Source: Odobenus rosmarus divergens (lineage: Eukaryota > Chordata > Mammalia > Carnivora > Odobenidae). Taken from it: 64,000 bases of DNA. The notes under the pieces are model-generated. The model was not told the origin of the DNA and made no database searches. It worked only from the letters and a program-made list of their open reading frames with translations. A program made the translations under genes and the position numbers. Location of the stretch: NCBI RefSeq assembly GCF_000321225.1, contig NW_004450585.1:1305500-1369499 (forward strand). Reading direction: 5' to 3'. Of the stretch, positions 1-11,839 are shown piece by piece. Each line of letters starts with the position of its first letter. The first letter of the stretch is position 1.

Positions 1-1064
1 TTGAGTTCGTAGGTGTTCAGAATGGTTTGATACCTATCTAGCTGAAGTCCTGGGACCAGACCAAATTTAGGTCTCCTACTTCTTTGCCATCTTGCTCTTC
101 CTCCATATTTCTTCCTTTTTTGGAAGTGTATGCCTTTTATAAAATTGGGGGGGAGGTTATTGTACTGGCTAAAATTTTTTGACAGAATTTCCAGACTCAT
201 CACATGGTTTTCACTAATACCATGAGCAGAGTCTCATTATGACCTGGTGAAGGTGCATGTCTAGGTTCCTTACTGGGCCTTTACTAGTGAAGATGTGAGT
301 AGAGTCATAATTTTCTCTCTGGTGTTGGGCTGGAGCAGAGCAGTTATTGTCTAAATGCTTTCTGTCTTGCTAGGCTGCCCCTTTTCTGGGCCTTTAGATA
401 GAAAGATCAAGTATTTTTTTTGTGGTTTCTTTCTGTTTGTACTTGTTGATATTTCCAGATTGCTGGGTTCTTCAGCACCAGCCTGGGACGTATGAGGCAA
501 AATGAAAACCCAGTGAGCCCCTGACATGGTCCTGAGATTGCTAGCCATTCTGTCTTCTTATATTTGTTTTACATAAATCTTCCAGAGTTTTTAACTGTAC
601 TTAGTGGGAGGAACAGAGAAAAGTATGTCTACTCCCTCTTCCTGGAAGCAGTAGTCCAACCTCATAGGTTTAAAGAGAATGTGCTATGGATACATTTTCA
701 AAGGTTTAAAAAATGTTTCCTCAATTTTTGTAAGTAATCCTCAATCCTTTTGATAAGTATGATAGTTTCAGAATTTTTTATTTTAATTAAAAAAGAAAAA
801 AAAGCAACTACTAAGATTACTAATGACAAAATGCTAAGAGAGCTTCTAAAGTTCTAAGTTTGTCTAGTATGAAATGTGATCTAATTAAGTGGGTAAAAGT
901 TTAGATAATAGCATATAGTGTTTTGTCAACTAGAAAGACATTAATAAAGTACTTATAAAATCCATTGTTTTGGTGGAAGTATATGAAAACCATTGTGGGA
1001 ATGATAATGTGGCTTTTATCTTTACTTTTCAAATAGAGCTTCTTTAGATATATGGAAGCAAAAT
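1..1064. other. Single-copy AT-rich DNA, no feature seen
   Basis: No exon-like frame, RNA gene or recognisable repeat. There are only short homopolymer runs such as the A/T-rich patch near 775-805. The open frame at 351-548 on the minus strand has no recognisable domain and is taken as chance. Confidence 0.5.
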
Positions 1065-1250
1065 ATTTGGGTGTGAGACAACTGGGTTTGAATTCTGAGT
1101 TCTGCCAATTAGCTTTGCAACCTCAGGAAGGTTTTAAATCGGATCTGTAAATCAGGTTAGGGTGGTTGTGAGAGTTAATTGAGATAATATACATACAAGT
1201 CCTAACAATTTCCAGCACATAACAGCTACTCTAAAAATAGTAGATCCCTG
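1065..1250 (+). repeat. MIR SINE remnant
   Basis: The order of blocks follows the MIR core: 'ctgggtttgaattctgagttc', then a 'ctgccaatta' segment, 'aacctcagg', 'atctgtaaatcaggtt', 'gttgtgagagttaattgag', and a tail like 'cagcacataacagctactc'. It is strongly diverged, as expected for a tRNA-derived SINE that amplified before the placental radiation. Ends are approximate. Confidence 0.75.
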
Positions 1251-1261
1251 TCTTTAGCAGG

Positions 1262-1635
1262 ATTAGGGGTTATTAAAAAGAAGTCAACGAGTCCAAAATG
1301 GAGTCTTTTGTGCTAAACCCCACATCACCATACCAAGACTAAGTTAGAGTTTGGCTGTCCCAGAAATGGAATCTTAAACCAGTCAATCAAAAATTGCCTG
1401 ATCAGCAGTACTTAGGTAATCTGCCTGATAAACTCCTGCCATCCCCTGAAGGAAAGTAACCTTGGCAATAATCAACCCACTTTTTTGCATAGTATACCTT
1501 CCTTGTTCCCATTTCCTTCTACTAATAAAAGTCTTTCATTTTGTATAGCTTTTTGAAGGTCCTCTTTATTTGTTAGATTAGAAGCTGCCCAATTCAAATT
1601 GATTTTTGCTCAAAAAAAATCTTAAAAATTTTAAT
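1262..1635 (+). mobile_element. Probable solo LTR of a class I endogenous retrovirus
   Basis: The stretch carries 'ccaaaatggagtc' near the left end, a polyadenylation signal in 'actaataaaagtctttc', then a 'ttgttagattagaagctgcc' block and a final 'gctc..aaatctt' block, an order I recall from ERV1-type LTR 3' halves. No gag, pol or env sequence adjoins it, so it would be a solo LTR. No target duplication was found and the exact ends are unsure. It could instead be another LTR class. Confidence 0.55.
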
Positions 1636-3650
1636 ATGCCTCTGTTTATCTTTTAATGGGGTTCATATTAATTCAGATGAATTACAACTTATAGTCCTAG
1701 GCAAGTGTCTTTGTAATCTGTCATTTCAGAATAAAATGTGCATTGATGAAATACCAAAGAAAAATTGCCTTTAAAAATTTGGAAACAGAGTGTAGCCTAT
1801 ACAGAAAAACAACAAATCTGAGACTCACTATTTAAAAATAATTTTGTTGAATATCTACTCAGAGTAAATGAAAAGGAAGGCAAAATTCTCCTGTTAGGTA
1901 TCTATTAAATAGGCCACACAGCAAACTTTAGAACAAACAACAGTAATTCTATTCCAACTTCCTTTTAAAACAATGATAAAAATTCTTTACATTTGTATAC
2001 TGCTTTACAGTTGACAAAGAGCTTTCATATATATTATCTCTTTTCAAAGAGACTCCAAGGCGCCTTTCCTGCCCTGATTGATGTTTATGAATGTACCACT
2101 TTCCCCTGGGCTGCAGTCATCAATAGTCAATGAGAAGAAAGGCTGGCTTTTTTGGAAATGCTTTGCTGCCAGGTAACTGCATTAACTCTGCTATTGTTGA
2201 ATAGAGCCATGTATTAACCATGCCACGGGATACCATCCATATCAACTAATGAATATTTGAATCCTTGTTCCTTGTGGAGCCGTGTTTGAGACCCATTTCT
2301 CTTTGCTTACCCAGTGCCCTCCCTCAGGATCCATATTCTCAATGAAGTTCTGTCTGACAGCTCTAAGCCATTTCAGAAAAACCTACACTGAAGATATTTA
2401 AGTCCTAAAGAAAAGATGTAGAAAGTACATAAACAAGGAACTGCTGTATGAGATAAGGATTATACTGTTCTGAAGACAGAAAGGGATGCTATTTTTTGAG
2501 GTCATGGGAGGCATGTTTTGCCTCCACATAAAAGGACTTTCCAGAATAGGAGTTACAGTGTGCTAATGAGGGCCCTGTCTGTGGAAGTATTTAACACAAG
2601 TCTGGAATGGGACAGAAATCTTTGAGAAGGGCTTTCCTGTACTGTTTGGGGATCTGGGGCAGAGGATTTCAAAAGTCTCTTCTGATTCTAGATTCTCTGC
2701 TTCTGAAATTCCTATTTGTTCTCTGATGGTTTCATTCTGTAAGGACCTACTCTGTATGAAATTCTCTGTATTTCTCTCGGGGCCAGTCAGTCTTCACAGC
2801 CTGTTGACTGAGAACTGAGGGAAAACAAAGAAAACAAAAAAACCACATAGGCATTCTAGGAACATTAGTAGGAGCAGAGGTACAATTAAAATTGGTGAAT
2901 TGACATCTCTGAACCAGTGACATTCTCAGTTGTGCTTTGTTTTAGGTTGTACAGGATTTCTTTGATCTTATTCACCATTTATCTCCATAAATAATTACGC
3001 TCTCTACATTTTTTTTCCCCACCAATATTCTTAAAGTTTCAGCCTGAGTCCCAAGTTTTGACAGGATGGTTTTGACCAGGTGTTTCATTACCACCAATTT
3101 GGTCAGCCGATTCCCCGTGTGAGGGGAGGGGGTCCTCTCTGCGACTGAGTCACAGGCACATCTTAAGGTCTGTCACTTACAATTGCCCAATTGCAGGAAT
3201 TCATTTCAGAATTGGTCATATCTATTTTCTGTGGCAGGTGGCAGCTACCCAACTGCAAATAGCTAAAGGCTAAAAAGAAGCCATCAGGTTGCTCCTGGGA
3301 AGTGCTTGTGCTAGAACCGGCCTCCATCATGACCAGATACTTATTATATCTAGGCTACAACCTAATTATTCTGAAACAAAGTCGGTAGTGGCATGAGGGA
3401 TACAGGGAATATTTTTACCATTTGAAAATGAAACAATATAAACACGTTTCTTTTTTGAGGGATAGCTATCATAATATACCTGTATATTTATCTTCCGTAC
3501 TATTCAGCTCACTTCAATAAACATTTATCCCAGTTTCTCTCCCTTGGAATTGATTGTTCAGCATCTGCTTTTCCTGCAGAACTGAAAGCTCCTTGAAGTC
3601 AAGTCAGGTTTTGTCATCGACCAGCATACTCATGACAGTAATACAAGGCC
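1636..3650. other. Mostly single-copy DNA with a possible MIR-like scrap
   Basis: A short segment at about 1976-2045 ('tactgctttacagttgac', 'agctttcatatatattatctc') resembles the 'low-level tail' of a MIR family member but is too short to call. The rest shows no exon, RNA gene or known repeat. A consensus AP-1 type site (TGAGTCA) lies near 3146; such a match is expected by chance in this length. Confidence 0.45.
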
Positions 3651-3655
3651 TACTG

Positions 3656-3709
3656 CTCTGTGTGTGTGTGCGTGCGTGTGTGTGCATGTGTGTGTGTGTA
3701 CACACACAC
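3656..3709. repeat. (TG)n/(CA)n microsatellite with a 20-bp palindrome
   Basis: Alternating TG repeats with CG and CA interruptions run from about 3656 and switch to CA repeats at 3700. The switch makes a perfect 20-bp palindrome at 3690-3709. Alternating purine-pyrimidine DNA of this kind can adopt Z-DNA. Confidence 0.95.
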
Positions 3710-3714
3710 TTGTT

Positions 3715-3716
3715 GA

Positions 3717-3768
<52 letters not shown>

Positions 3769-3771
3769 AAT
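3715..3771. repeat. (GAAA)n microsatellite
   Basis: About fourteen uninterrupted GAAA units follow the TG/CA tract by only six bases. Open frames crossing this stretch on both strands are repeat translations, not genes. Confidence 0.97.
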
Positions 3772-3794
3772 AAGTGAAAAAGTGAAACGAGCAT

Positions 3795-4034
3795 GGCATG
3801 GTTTAAAGAATATGGGTTCTAGAATCAGAGAGCTTGTCACTCAAATCTGAGCCCTACCATCTTTTAGTCTATACGTTACTTAACTTATAGTAACTTAGAC
3901 CTACTTACTTAAGTCTAAGTTTCTCAATTGTAAACATTGTATAATATTATTTATCTGTCAACATTGTTGTGAGAATTTGAGGCATTTAAAGTATCTGGTA
4001 ATGGTAAAGGCTCAATAAATGTTAGTTGCTCTTA
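3795..4034 (+). repeat. MIR SINE, long copy
   Basis: Recognisable blocks in order: 'tatgggttctagaatcagag', 'gtcactcaaatctgagccc', 'gttacttaact', 'taagtttctcaattgtaaa', 'gttgtgagaatttgaggca', and the tail 'aaaggctcaataaatgtt'. This covers nearly the whole MIR consensus. Confidence 0.85.
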
Positions 4035-4860
4035 GTGTTCTAAAAAATGTCCTGGGCTAATTGTTAAGAATACAAGATGAAACTGTGAGGAGGATAGAAA
4101 AATCATGAGCAGATCATTTTATTCAAAATGGTAAAGCGAAGTTTAGAGGTGAGTATGGTGTACTACTAGAGCACAGGGCAGGGCCATGTGGTGAGCCGAG
4201 CTACCATATTGCACAACTTCAGAAATCGCATGCACATGAGAGTCTGTATGAACAGAGAGCACTTCATAGCTGGGCCATTCCCATAAGCTTATGGGTTGAA
4301 CCATATGAAATTGCTGATATTCAACCACCGTGGCATGCAGAAATAAAAATGGGAATGTGCCCTCTGGAACTGAGTCCCATGGAGACCCTGCATGGGGAAG
4401 AGAAAAGAACCAGAGATTTCCTAGAAGCAATCTTATCCCAGGTGAGTGATAGAAGAGGAGGAGGAGTCATCAGAGTGAAGAAGGAGGGAAGACATAGTAA
4501 GAGGGGCTGGCAGATGTTAGGCAGCTGAGGCTTGACGAAGCATTCTGAGGGGCAGGAAATTCAGTGTTTCTAAGGGTGGGCACTAAGGCGAGGTGAGAAG
4601 GCCATAAAGTTGGAGAAGCAGGCAACGTTGGGTTATTTAAATGTTACAGATACTATAGTCTTGAAGCAAAATTACAAAGCGGCTATGAGGGAAGACCCTA
4701 ATTCTAGAATCCCAACTTTGTTTAAATAAAGTAGCTATCCCCTCCACCATGGCCTTCTCCCATCCTTGAGTCTAAATCAGATCTGCCCTGCAGTCTCCTT
4801 CATGGCACCTGATTCTTTTCTTTTATCACTGGCCACATTTTGACATTATAGTGTATATTT
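4035..4860. other. Unassigned DNA containing a 16-bp palindrome
   Basis: No exon or confident repeat. A perfect 16-base palindrome (cccataagcttatggg) lies at 4280-4295. Sequence around it (4240-4400) has the feel of an old dispersed repeat, but I cannot name one. Confidence 0.4.
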
Positions 4861-4861
4861 A

Positions 4862-5010
4862 ATTGTGTATTTATTTGTCCACTTACTAAATTATAAACTA
4901 TAGGGAGCATGGACCTTGTCTTATTTGTTTAAAATTACCTATCCAGTGCCTAGCACAGTGGCTGGAACTAAATAGGTAGGGGTCCAATAAATTGGTTGAA
5001 GCAATGAGTG
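4862..5010 (+). repeat. LINE-2 3' end
   Basis: Typical L2 tail order: 'taaattataaactataggg' (the 'gtaagctc' block), 'gaccttgtcttatttg', 'cagtgcctagcacagtggct', 'aggggtccaataaattggtt'. Only the 3' terminal part remains. Confidence 0.75.
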
Positions 5011-7059
5011 GATAACAAATATGAATTTTCCTAAGTCTGCTCTCTCCGTACCAGTTTCTCCCTGCTAGAAATATTTTAGGAAAGTCCATTTGAAGGATCC
5101 TACAGGAGAGCCATCTCTAGCACTTGTCCCAATTACCTAATTCACACAAAAGGGGGCCCTTTTAGTTCAAGTACCAGATGTGTGAGGAGCTGGCCTCCTT
5201 TCCTCCTGACTCCTGGGTGCTCTGACCCAAGCTTATGCGATGCCAGGTGACAAGTCAGGGTTGGCTGCATGCCAAAACACAGAGATGCGCAGAGAAATGT
5301 TGCATATTTTTTCTTAACACACTAACTCAAGACCTCTTAGCTGGAGATGAAGAGGTTCGAGTGTTGGGGGTAATAAATGAAGAAAGTATCTTTTTAAAAT
5401 TTTACTGAACCCAAGGCCATTTGTCATAGAGCACCATCTGAGAAACTTGTTAGTTATAAGAATGCAGCGTGCAATTCAATTTGGCAGGCATTTGGACATT
5501 GTAAGGGCTTGAATTAGATCTTGGACTGCATCCTTAGCTACCAAAGGGAGTGATGATGTCCATGCTGTTTGGCTCTGGCCTATCAACATCAAGTACCTCC
5601 TTGCTACACCACAGTGACTAATTTTTCACTTTAAAACTGTAAGACAAATCCAGAACATTTCCCTCTTATATCTAGTTTTGAAAATTATGTTCCATTTTAC
5701 TTCAGGGGAAAAAGGAAATAGACTTGATAGAAATACAAAATATGACTATCCCTGCTCCTAAATGCCCACTTCACTGTGAACAGAACCTTGATCTCCTAAT
5801 TTCTTTTTCAGTGTACATAAACTGTCAACTCCCATAACATATCAAGTGCATTTTCCTCCCACTAAATGCAGAAATCCACTTGCAGTGAAAACATTTAATA
5901 TTTGATATTAAATATGTGATGAAGTAAAAGATAAGCCACTTAATTGTGGAGAGATAATATGCATTCAGATAAAGAGCCTTCTGGAAGCCTGGCATTGGTG
6001 ATTCCTCGGAGTACATTAGGTCTAATCCTTGAACATTCACAATGTCTACTTTTCTCCCCCAAAGACAAAATCCACTCATTGTTTTGGGTATTTGAAACAA
6101 AACATTAATGCAAATCTTAAAATAAGCAACATTTCCATATTGAGCAAAGGGAGAAGAACCTTATATTTGAAATCTTTGATAGTCCTTAAATATCTGCTTA
6201 TAAGAGTTACCCCGTAAATGTTTAGGGGGGCATCTTCTTTAGAGTTTCAGCGAAATTAGCTTTGGCTCTCATAGAGTTGGGTTAAATTGAAGCTGTATAA
6301 AGATAATAGTGAAAAACCAAGTACATTTCGGAATGAAAATTCCTGAGATGATTTAAAACAATGCTAATTTGTGCCTACAGAGTTTAGTGGGAAGTGGCAT
6401 CATTATCAATGATTAGCCAAACCCAAAATCTGGGTGGAAGATCCTGCCCACACAAACCCTAACGGGCCAGAGACTACTGTGAAATTTAGGTACGGGGAGG
6501 AAAAGGAGTTGCCTTCTCAGGCAGTCATAAACAGAAAATGTACTTTAGTTACCTGCAAGAATTACTGTGGCTCCTTCCATAGGAAGCCAAACAACTGATA
6601 GAGATTTGGGCACCCCCCCCAAAAACGTCCACTAAGCGAACCTATAAAAATCAGGCACTTTTCTCTCGGAATTCCCATATTACATCCTCATCCAGAGCTG
6701 GAATGATCCTGTCACTGCCCTGAAAACTGCATGAGAAAAGAGTAAAACACCCAGTACCAAGGCTTCTTTGCAGAAGAATAAGAACAGCAGATGCATCTCC
6801 TTAGGAAGTTAACCAGTTAGCCCACACTTGACTTGGGTCGCAGTTAATTGCAAGGTATGTTTCAACACTATACGTGGATGTTTTTCCTTTATTCTTTTAT
6901 CCTGAGAAGCTGCTGGTTTAAGAACTAACTCTATCTGTTGAGAAGCGGAGAAACCAAAACTTAAAGACTGGCTTCCTACAGAATGATGTTCAGGATTCTG
7001 CAATTTCTGCTTTGTGAGAAGTGAAAAAATGGCTGGGAGATTTTCACTCTCCTGCTCTC
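5011..7059. other. Single-copy DNA, no feature seen
   Basis: Two kilobases without a repeat, exon or RNA gene that I can recognise. The open frames at 5825-6100 (minus) and 6029-6217 (plus) overlap each other on opposite strands, are AT-rich and have no domain. A C8/A5 run lies near 6612-6624. Confidence 0.5.
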
Positions 7060-7480
7060 TGAACTCATCTCCGCGGTTCTACAGAGGTAGGACCCTGCCT
7101 TCCTCCGCAATAGTTATAACCCTTGGAGAGAAAAGAAAGAAGCCGGTGCTGCTATGAATGCAGGCGGGATTGTGAAGGGCACTTGGGGAGGGCAGATCAA
7201 TTAACTCCCTTCCTCAACTGTAGAGAACCTGGTTTCTCTTGATCTCACAGTAGACCTTAGCCAATGGCCAGGATTCTTTACAGTGAGCGAAACAGTGCCA
7301 CTACAATACCAAAGAGCAAACCTGCCCTGGTCCGGCGTTCATAGCGAGAGAACTTTCATAATGAGGCCTGCGGATAAAGGACTGAGATCCTTTACAGCAG
7401 AGGGAAGTGCAAATAGGGTGCGTCTGAGCTGATCTCTTGGAGCCACTTCACCTCTGAACAGGTTCGGAGCTTTCAAGCCC
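7060..7480. promoter_or_regulatory. Small CpG-enriched, repeat-free segment (candidate regulatory DNA)
   Basis: About a dozen CpG dinucleotides fall in roughly 410 bases (for example at 'ctccgcggttc', 'ccggtgctg', 'tccggcgttc', 'gcctgcggat'), several times the density of the flanks. It is far below a classical CpG island and there is no exon beside it. A regulatory role is inference only. Confidence 0.3.
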
Positions 7481-9601
7481 CTTGATGTTTTAAAAAGGCA
7501 CTGATTTCAGCATGAGATGTTTGCTGCACTGTGCTCAGCTGGAATGAAACGAAGGGGAGGAAAAGTAGCTTCTTTCTTGCATTCAGAAAGCAGAGGCCAA
7601 TTGAATGGATTCTACTCAAACTGATTGCGTTTGTAGTTTTTGAAAAAAAAAAAAAAAGCTAAGAAGTTTAAGTCCTATTCACTAAGTTCACAAAAACAAA
7701 ACCCGATCACAGGAGGACTCTAAGAAGTGCACACATCCTTACAAGAGATGGACAATTTAAAACAAGCTTCATTAAATAAGTCCCTTTCAAACTGGCTTCT
7801 TAGTATAATTCAGTAGCTCATACCCTTCTGCCTCATTTTAAGGGCTTTCTTTACTGTAGGCTAGTTTAAATCAAATGTTCTGCACAATTTTATAAGTTTA
7901 CAAGGCTTTATTGATTCACTGAGTTAAAAACCAAAGTCTTCTTCTATCTTCTCTTTCAAGAATGGAATATATTCTGTACCATCCTTCCGCTTGTCAATTA
8001 CTACGGAAGCTAGCAAAAATGTTGAAAAGTGAGATCTGGTTATTTTTTTATTTGTTTGCTCATCCTGCTCATCTGACATCTCCACTTGGTCAAAATGCAC
8101 AGAACACCACAGGGGCTCTTACTTGCCTCTCTTTCACTTAATTATCCTCTGCTTATGCAAAACGTTACACATTTATCCATTCACTTAATTCATGCAATGC
8201 TTTAAAGCTTATTCAGCTAGCCGAGTCTCCTTACATTTGTCTGCTTTAGCATTCTTGGCCTTGGTCTGAAGGCCTCCAGAGGTCAGGAAATTGGATATTA
8301 CCTCACTTTGTACAGGACCTGGGAGAGCACCATCTAGGCCCTTTGCTTAACAAATGCTTTCAGACAATGATGACAGTGATGAGTGGATGCCATTTCACTG
8401 GTATGAAGAAACTTGCAAAGAGGGGGTCAAGTGTGTATTATATGGCATGTTGGAATTTACATTTAAGGGGGGACACTGGCTAGTTCAGGCTACTGAGGTA
8501 CTATAAAGTGTCTGAGGACAGGACTGCATTTATTTTCGTGATCTGAAAATGTCATTAGACTGCTTAATTTACAGAGAAGAGTTTCCAGTTTTATTTTATT
8601 TTTTCATCTATATAAAATAAACTGGACATAGAATGGCCCTTTATAACATTTGTCAATATGTTAGAGGTTTATATTTTATAAATTACATTTAAACAAGTGT
8701 TTGTGGTCAATAGTTCATGATTGTATGAGTGTGCAGCGGTGGTGGGTTCTCATTTTTGTATCTGTTTCACAGATTTCTTAGAAAATCGCTTCTAGGAAAG
8801 TGAATGAAGCTGGAAACATCCCATGCTGGAATCACCCAGCAAGGTAAGATTAGAAGTGAGATCAGAGCTCACGAACCCTAAGCCAGGAGTTAAATTACTC
8901 AGTAGCAGCCATGATACTTGGTTGCTTTAATTTTGTATCCCTATCATCTTTATATTCCATTTAGATAAAGCTAATATCTAAGCATTTTCTTAGCTCAGGC
9001 AGAGGGTCAGCCTGAAGGTAATAACATGGCTCTCCACAAAGTGATGTATCTGCCGTGAGAGTGGAAATGTCCCCTGTAAGGTGCTTCAGGAAATGAGTGT
9101 AGTCATAACAAGTGGCTGGTGAAAATCAGATTTGTTGCCATACTTATACTACCTAAAGTTAGGAATATAAGAGGTACCTACCAGTCCCTACCTGAGCCAA
9201 CTTGACTTTCTTTTTCAAAATATATGGAAATTGATTATTAATATAAGCTGTTGCTGGTTCCCTTCTCCTTTTCTTCTTACTTCTCCTCCTTCTTTATATT
9301 ATTATTATTAAAATGATCTGATCTCAAACCTACATTTGGAAGGAACCTTGGACGTCTGCATCTCTAGATCAACCTACCAAAATACTTGTGGCTATAGCTC
9401 TTGTTTGTCCCCAACAGGTGGAATGTAACTATTTTCCCCTCAAGGAAAATGGTGGCATTGGTTTCATGGGTGTCTATTTTTCCAGTCCTTTCTTTTTTCT
9501 AGTGATTATTCCAACTCTCCAACACTTGAATTGCCCTAGTAAATTTGTACTTTTTGTACTTGTCACGTAACAAGAGTAAAATCTCTATACTAAATATTTT
9601 A
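7481..9601. other. Single-copy DNA with a poly(A) run and one AT-rich hairpin
   Basis: A 15-base A run starts near 7641. An imperfect inverted repeat at 8584-8626 has 15-16 base arms around a 12-base loop. A pyrimidine-rich stretch and a short (ATT)n run lie near 9255-9311. The 60-codon frame at 9388-9570 has no recognisable domain. Confidence 0.45.
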
Positions 9602-9615
9602 CCCCCACTAGGCTC

Positions 9616-9781
9616 TTTTTTTTTAAAGATTTATTTATTTATATATTTGACAGAGAGAGAGATAGTGAGAGCAGGAACATAAGCAGGGGGAGTAGGAGAA
9701 GCAGGCTTCCCACCCAGCAGGGAGCCCAATGCAGGGCTTGATCCCAGGCAGATACTTAATGACTGAGCCACCCTGCGCCCC
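9616..9781 (-). mobile_element. CAN-SINE (tRNA-derived carnivore SINE)
   Basis: It is read as the reverse complement: poly(T) at the left, 'agatttatttatttat', purine-rich 'gacagagagaga', 'gggagcccaatgcagggct', 'gatcccagg' and 'gactgagccacc' at the right (the SINE head). A 14-base target duplication flanks it at 9602-9615 and 9785-9798 (ccccactaggctc versus cctccactaggttc, with mismatches). An internal part of the body is missing after 'gatcccagg'. Confidence 0.93.
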
Positions 9782-9798
9782 AAACCTCCACTAGGTTC

Positions 9799-10825
9799 TT
9801 AAAGGTGTCATTTTTTTTCCTCTGGTGACAGAAAAATGATTTCTTTCACTTCTTTAGACATTAATAAGTAGCATTGAATTGTGTCTTAGGGGAGAAGGTG
9901 AGAGAAGGCAGTGGAAATGAAACTACATGTTTGACCTTGAAGGTAAGTTAGAGTAACTTTTAAGGCAATGCGAGTGTGCATTGGTTGATGCAGGATAGAT
10001 AAACTGGGACCCTCTAAGATTTCTATCTATATCCTGGTGACTCCTTGCTCCTCTGGGGAGGAGGAATCTTAGGTTTCTTCCACTGAGCTATTGAAGAGAA
10101 TGAATTTGGCAGTCTTATCTCTCTGTGAACCATGGGTTTCTTTCAGCTTGCCCAGGAAGTTAGGTAAGTAGCCACTCTATGTCATGGGATCCCCTGATGA
10201 GGGAGGTAGTAGTGGTCTTCGTAAGAAGATGGTGGGGAAATTCCTATGTCAAATTGTCTTGTAAATCAACCAGATCAGATATATCTGATCGAATAATGAT
10301 GAATGTACAAGTTCTAAGCATAATGGTCAAACTAGATGTAGGAAAATTCCTTTAACCTCAATGGTATTTGCCCAAGAAGTCCAAAAGAATCGAAAAGGAC
10401 TTTAGTCTGGAGAAATGATAGCTGACACTTGATTGGAGATGATAAAATCCTATAGGAAAGATTCCCACTATTATAGTACAATAAAAGAAAAAGAAAAAAT
10501 TTCTTCCAATATTCTCTGCACCTAGTGAGTGACTATGTACTTTGAGGCATTAAATTTATCTTCATGTGCTCTTTGAGATTTCGGTGTAGGGCTGACTCAA
10601 GTTATCTGATTTATCTCACTGGATGGCTTCCCACATAAAATAAGCTTCACAGCGAGGCTCTTTTTCATCTATCTTTTAAAAATTATTATTATTATTATAT
10701 TTTTAGCAACAGAACATGTGCACCAGTTAAAAAAATCAAATATATTTCTGGGTTTAGATGACAGATTTAAACTTTTTCACAGAATTTTTTCCCTGATACC
10801 TAAGAAAAAGCACAACTACATCATA
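9799..10825. other. Single-copy DNA with an 18-bp palindrome
   Basis: No exon or known repeat is seen. It contains a perfect 18-base palindrome at 10273-10290 and a short (ATT)n run at 10682-10698. The 74-codon frame that begins at 10718 runs into the L2 copy and is not a gene. Confidence 0.5.
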
Positions 10826-11740
10826 AAAATCTCTTGCCTGAATTATTGCAATAGCTTTCTAATTGGTCTCCTTCCTTTTATCCTTCTCCACCTATATCCT
10901 GCTCTCAACAAAATAGCCAAAGTAATGCTTTTAAAATGTTAGATTCTGTCATTCCTTGGTTAAAATCATGAAACTCAGAGTAAAAGCCTTTCAATGGCCA
11001 AAATCCATGAAAATCTAGCCCCACTATTACCTCCCTGATCTTAGCACAAATTACATTTTGCTTCCCTCTTTCTACTCCAGCCACACTGGCTTCCTTACAC
11101 TTCACTGTTGCTCACATGCACCTGGTGAGCTCTCACCTTTGCCTTGGTGGTTCCCTCTGGCTCGAAGACTCTTCCCCTGGAGATCTGCAAACTCATTCCT
11201 TCAATTGATTGCTCCAAGATCACCTCATGAGGCCTTCCATGACTGCATTGTTTAAAACTGAAATTTGACCTTTCCAGGCTTCCACCCCCTGCCCCCAATT
11301 TTCCTTAGAGACTCTAGTTCTCCCTTTTCCCCATAGCACTTGTCACCTCTATGATACTATGTTACTGTGTAGTTTGCTTCTTTATTATGTTTCCTGTTTA
11401 CTTCTTCTCCCCCACCTAGTCCTACCCTCAACAAGCTCCACAGGGTTTTTTGGTTTGGTTTGTTCAGATACATCCAAGAGGCTACTGCCTGGCATATGGA
11501 TTTTTTTTTTAAAGATTTTATTTTTTCACTTGAGAGAGAGGGAGAGAGAGCAAGCAAGCACGAGTGGGGGGAGAGGCAGAGGGAGAGGGAGAAGAAGACT
11601 CCCCACTGAGCAGGGAGCCTGATGTGGGGCTCGATCCCAGGACCTAGAGATCATGCCTGAGCTGAAGCAGATGCTTAACCATCTGAGCCACCCAGGCAAC
11701 CTGGCACATAGATTTTTAATAAATATTACTGAATGAATGA
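10826..11740 (+). repeat. LINE-2 3' region, split by a SINE
   Basis: A long stretch of the L2 3' region in order: 'gaattattgcaatagctttc', 'tggtctccttcc', 'agattctgtcattcc', 'aagcctttcaatggcc', 'ctccagccacactggc', 'cttttccccatagcacttgt', and after the SINE 'ttaataaatattactgaatg'. Apparent reading frames in it (for example 11058-11255) are remnants or chance. The SINE at 11501-11699 sits just before the terminal repeat of the L2. Confidence 0.88.
11501..11699 (-). mobile_element. CAN-SINE inserted in an L2
   Basis: Reverse-complement SINE: T10 at the left, 'agattttattttttcac', GA-rich tract, 'gggagcctgatgtggggct', 'cgatcccagg', 'ctgagccacccagg' at the right. A 13-base target duplication is visible at 11488-11500 and 11700-11712 (cctggcatatgga versus cctggcacataga), which cuts the L2 tail. 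Confidence 0.96.
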
Positions 11741-11839
11741 ATATAATACATTTCTCTTTCATAAAAAAATGAACATTTGGATTGCATATTTCAACAATTT
11801 TGATATGGGATACTCAACATGGATACATATCCAAGTTAT

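Noticed and set aside
3554..3850. Frames crossing 3554-3850 on both strands
   Set aside because: Translations of (TG)n and (GAAA)n microsatellites.
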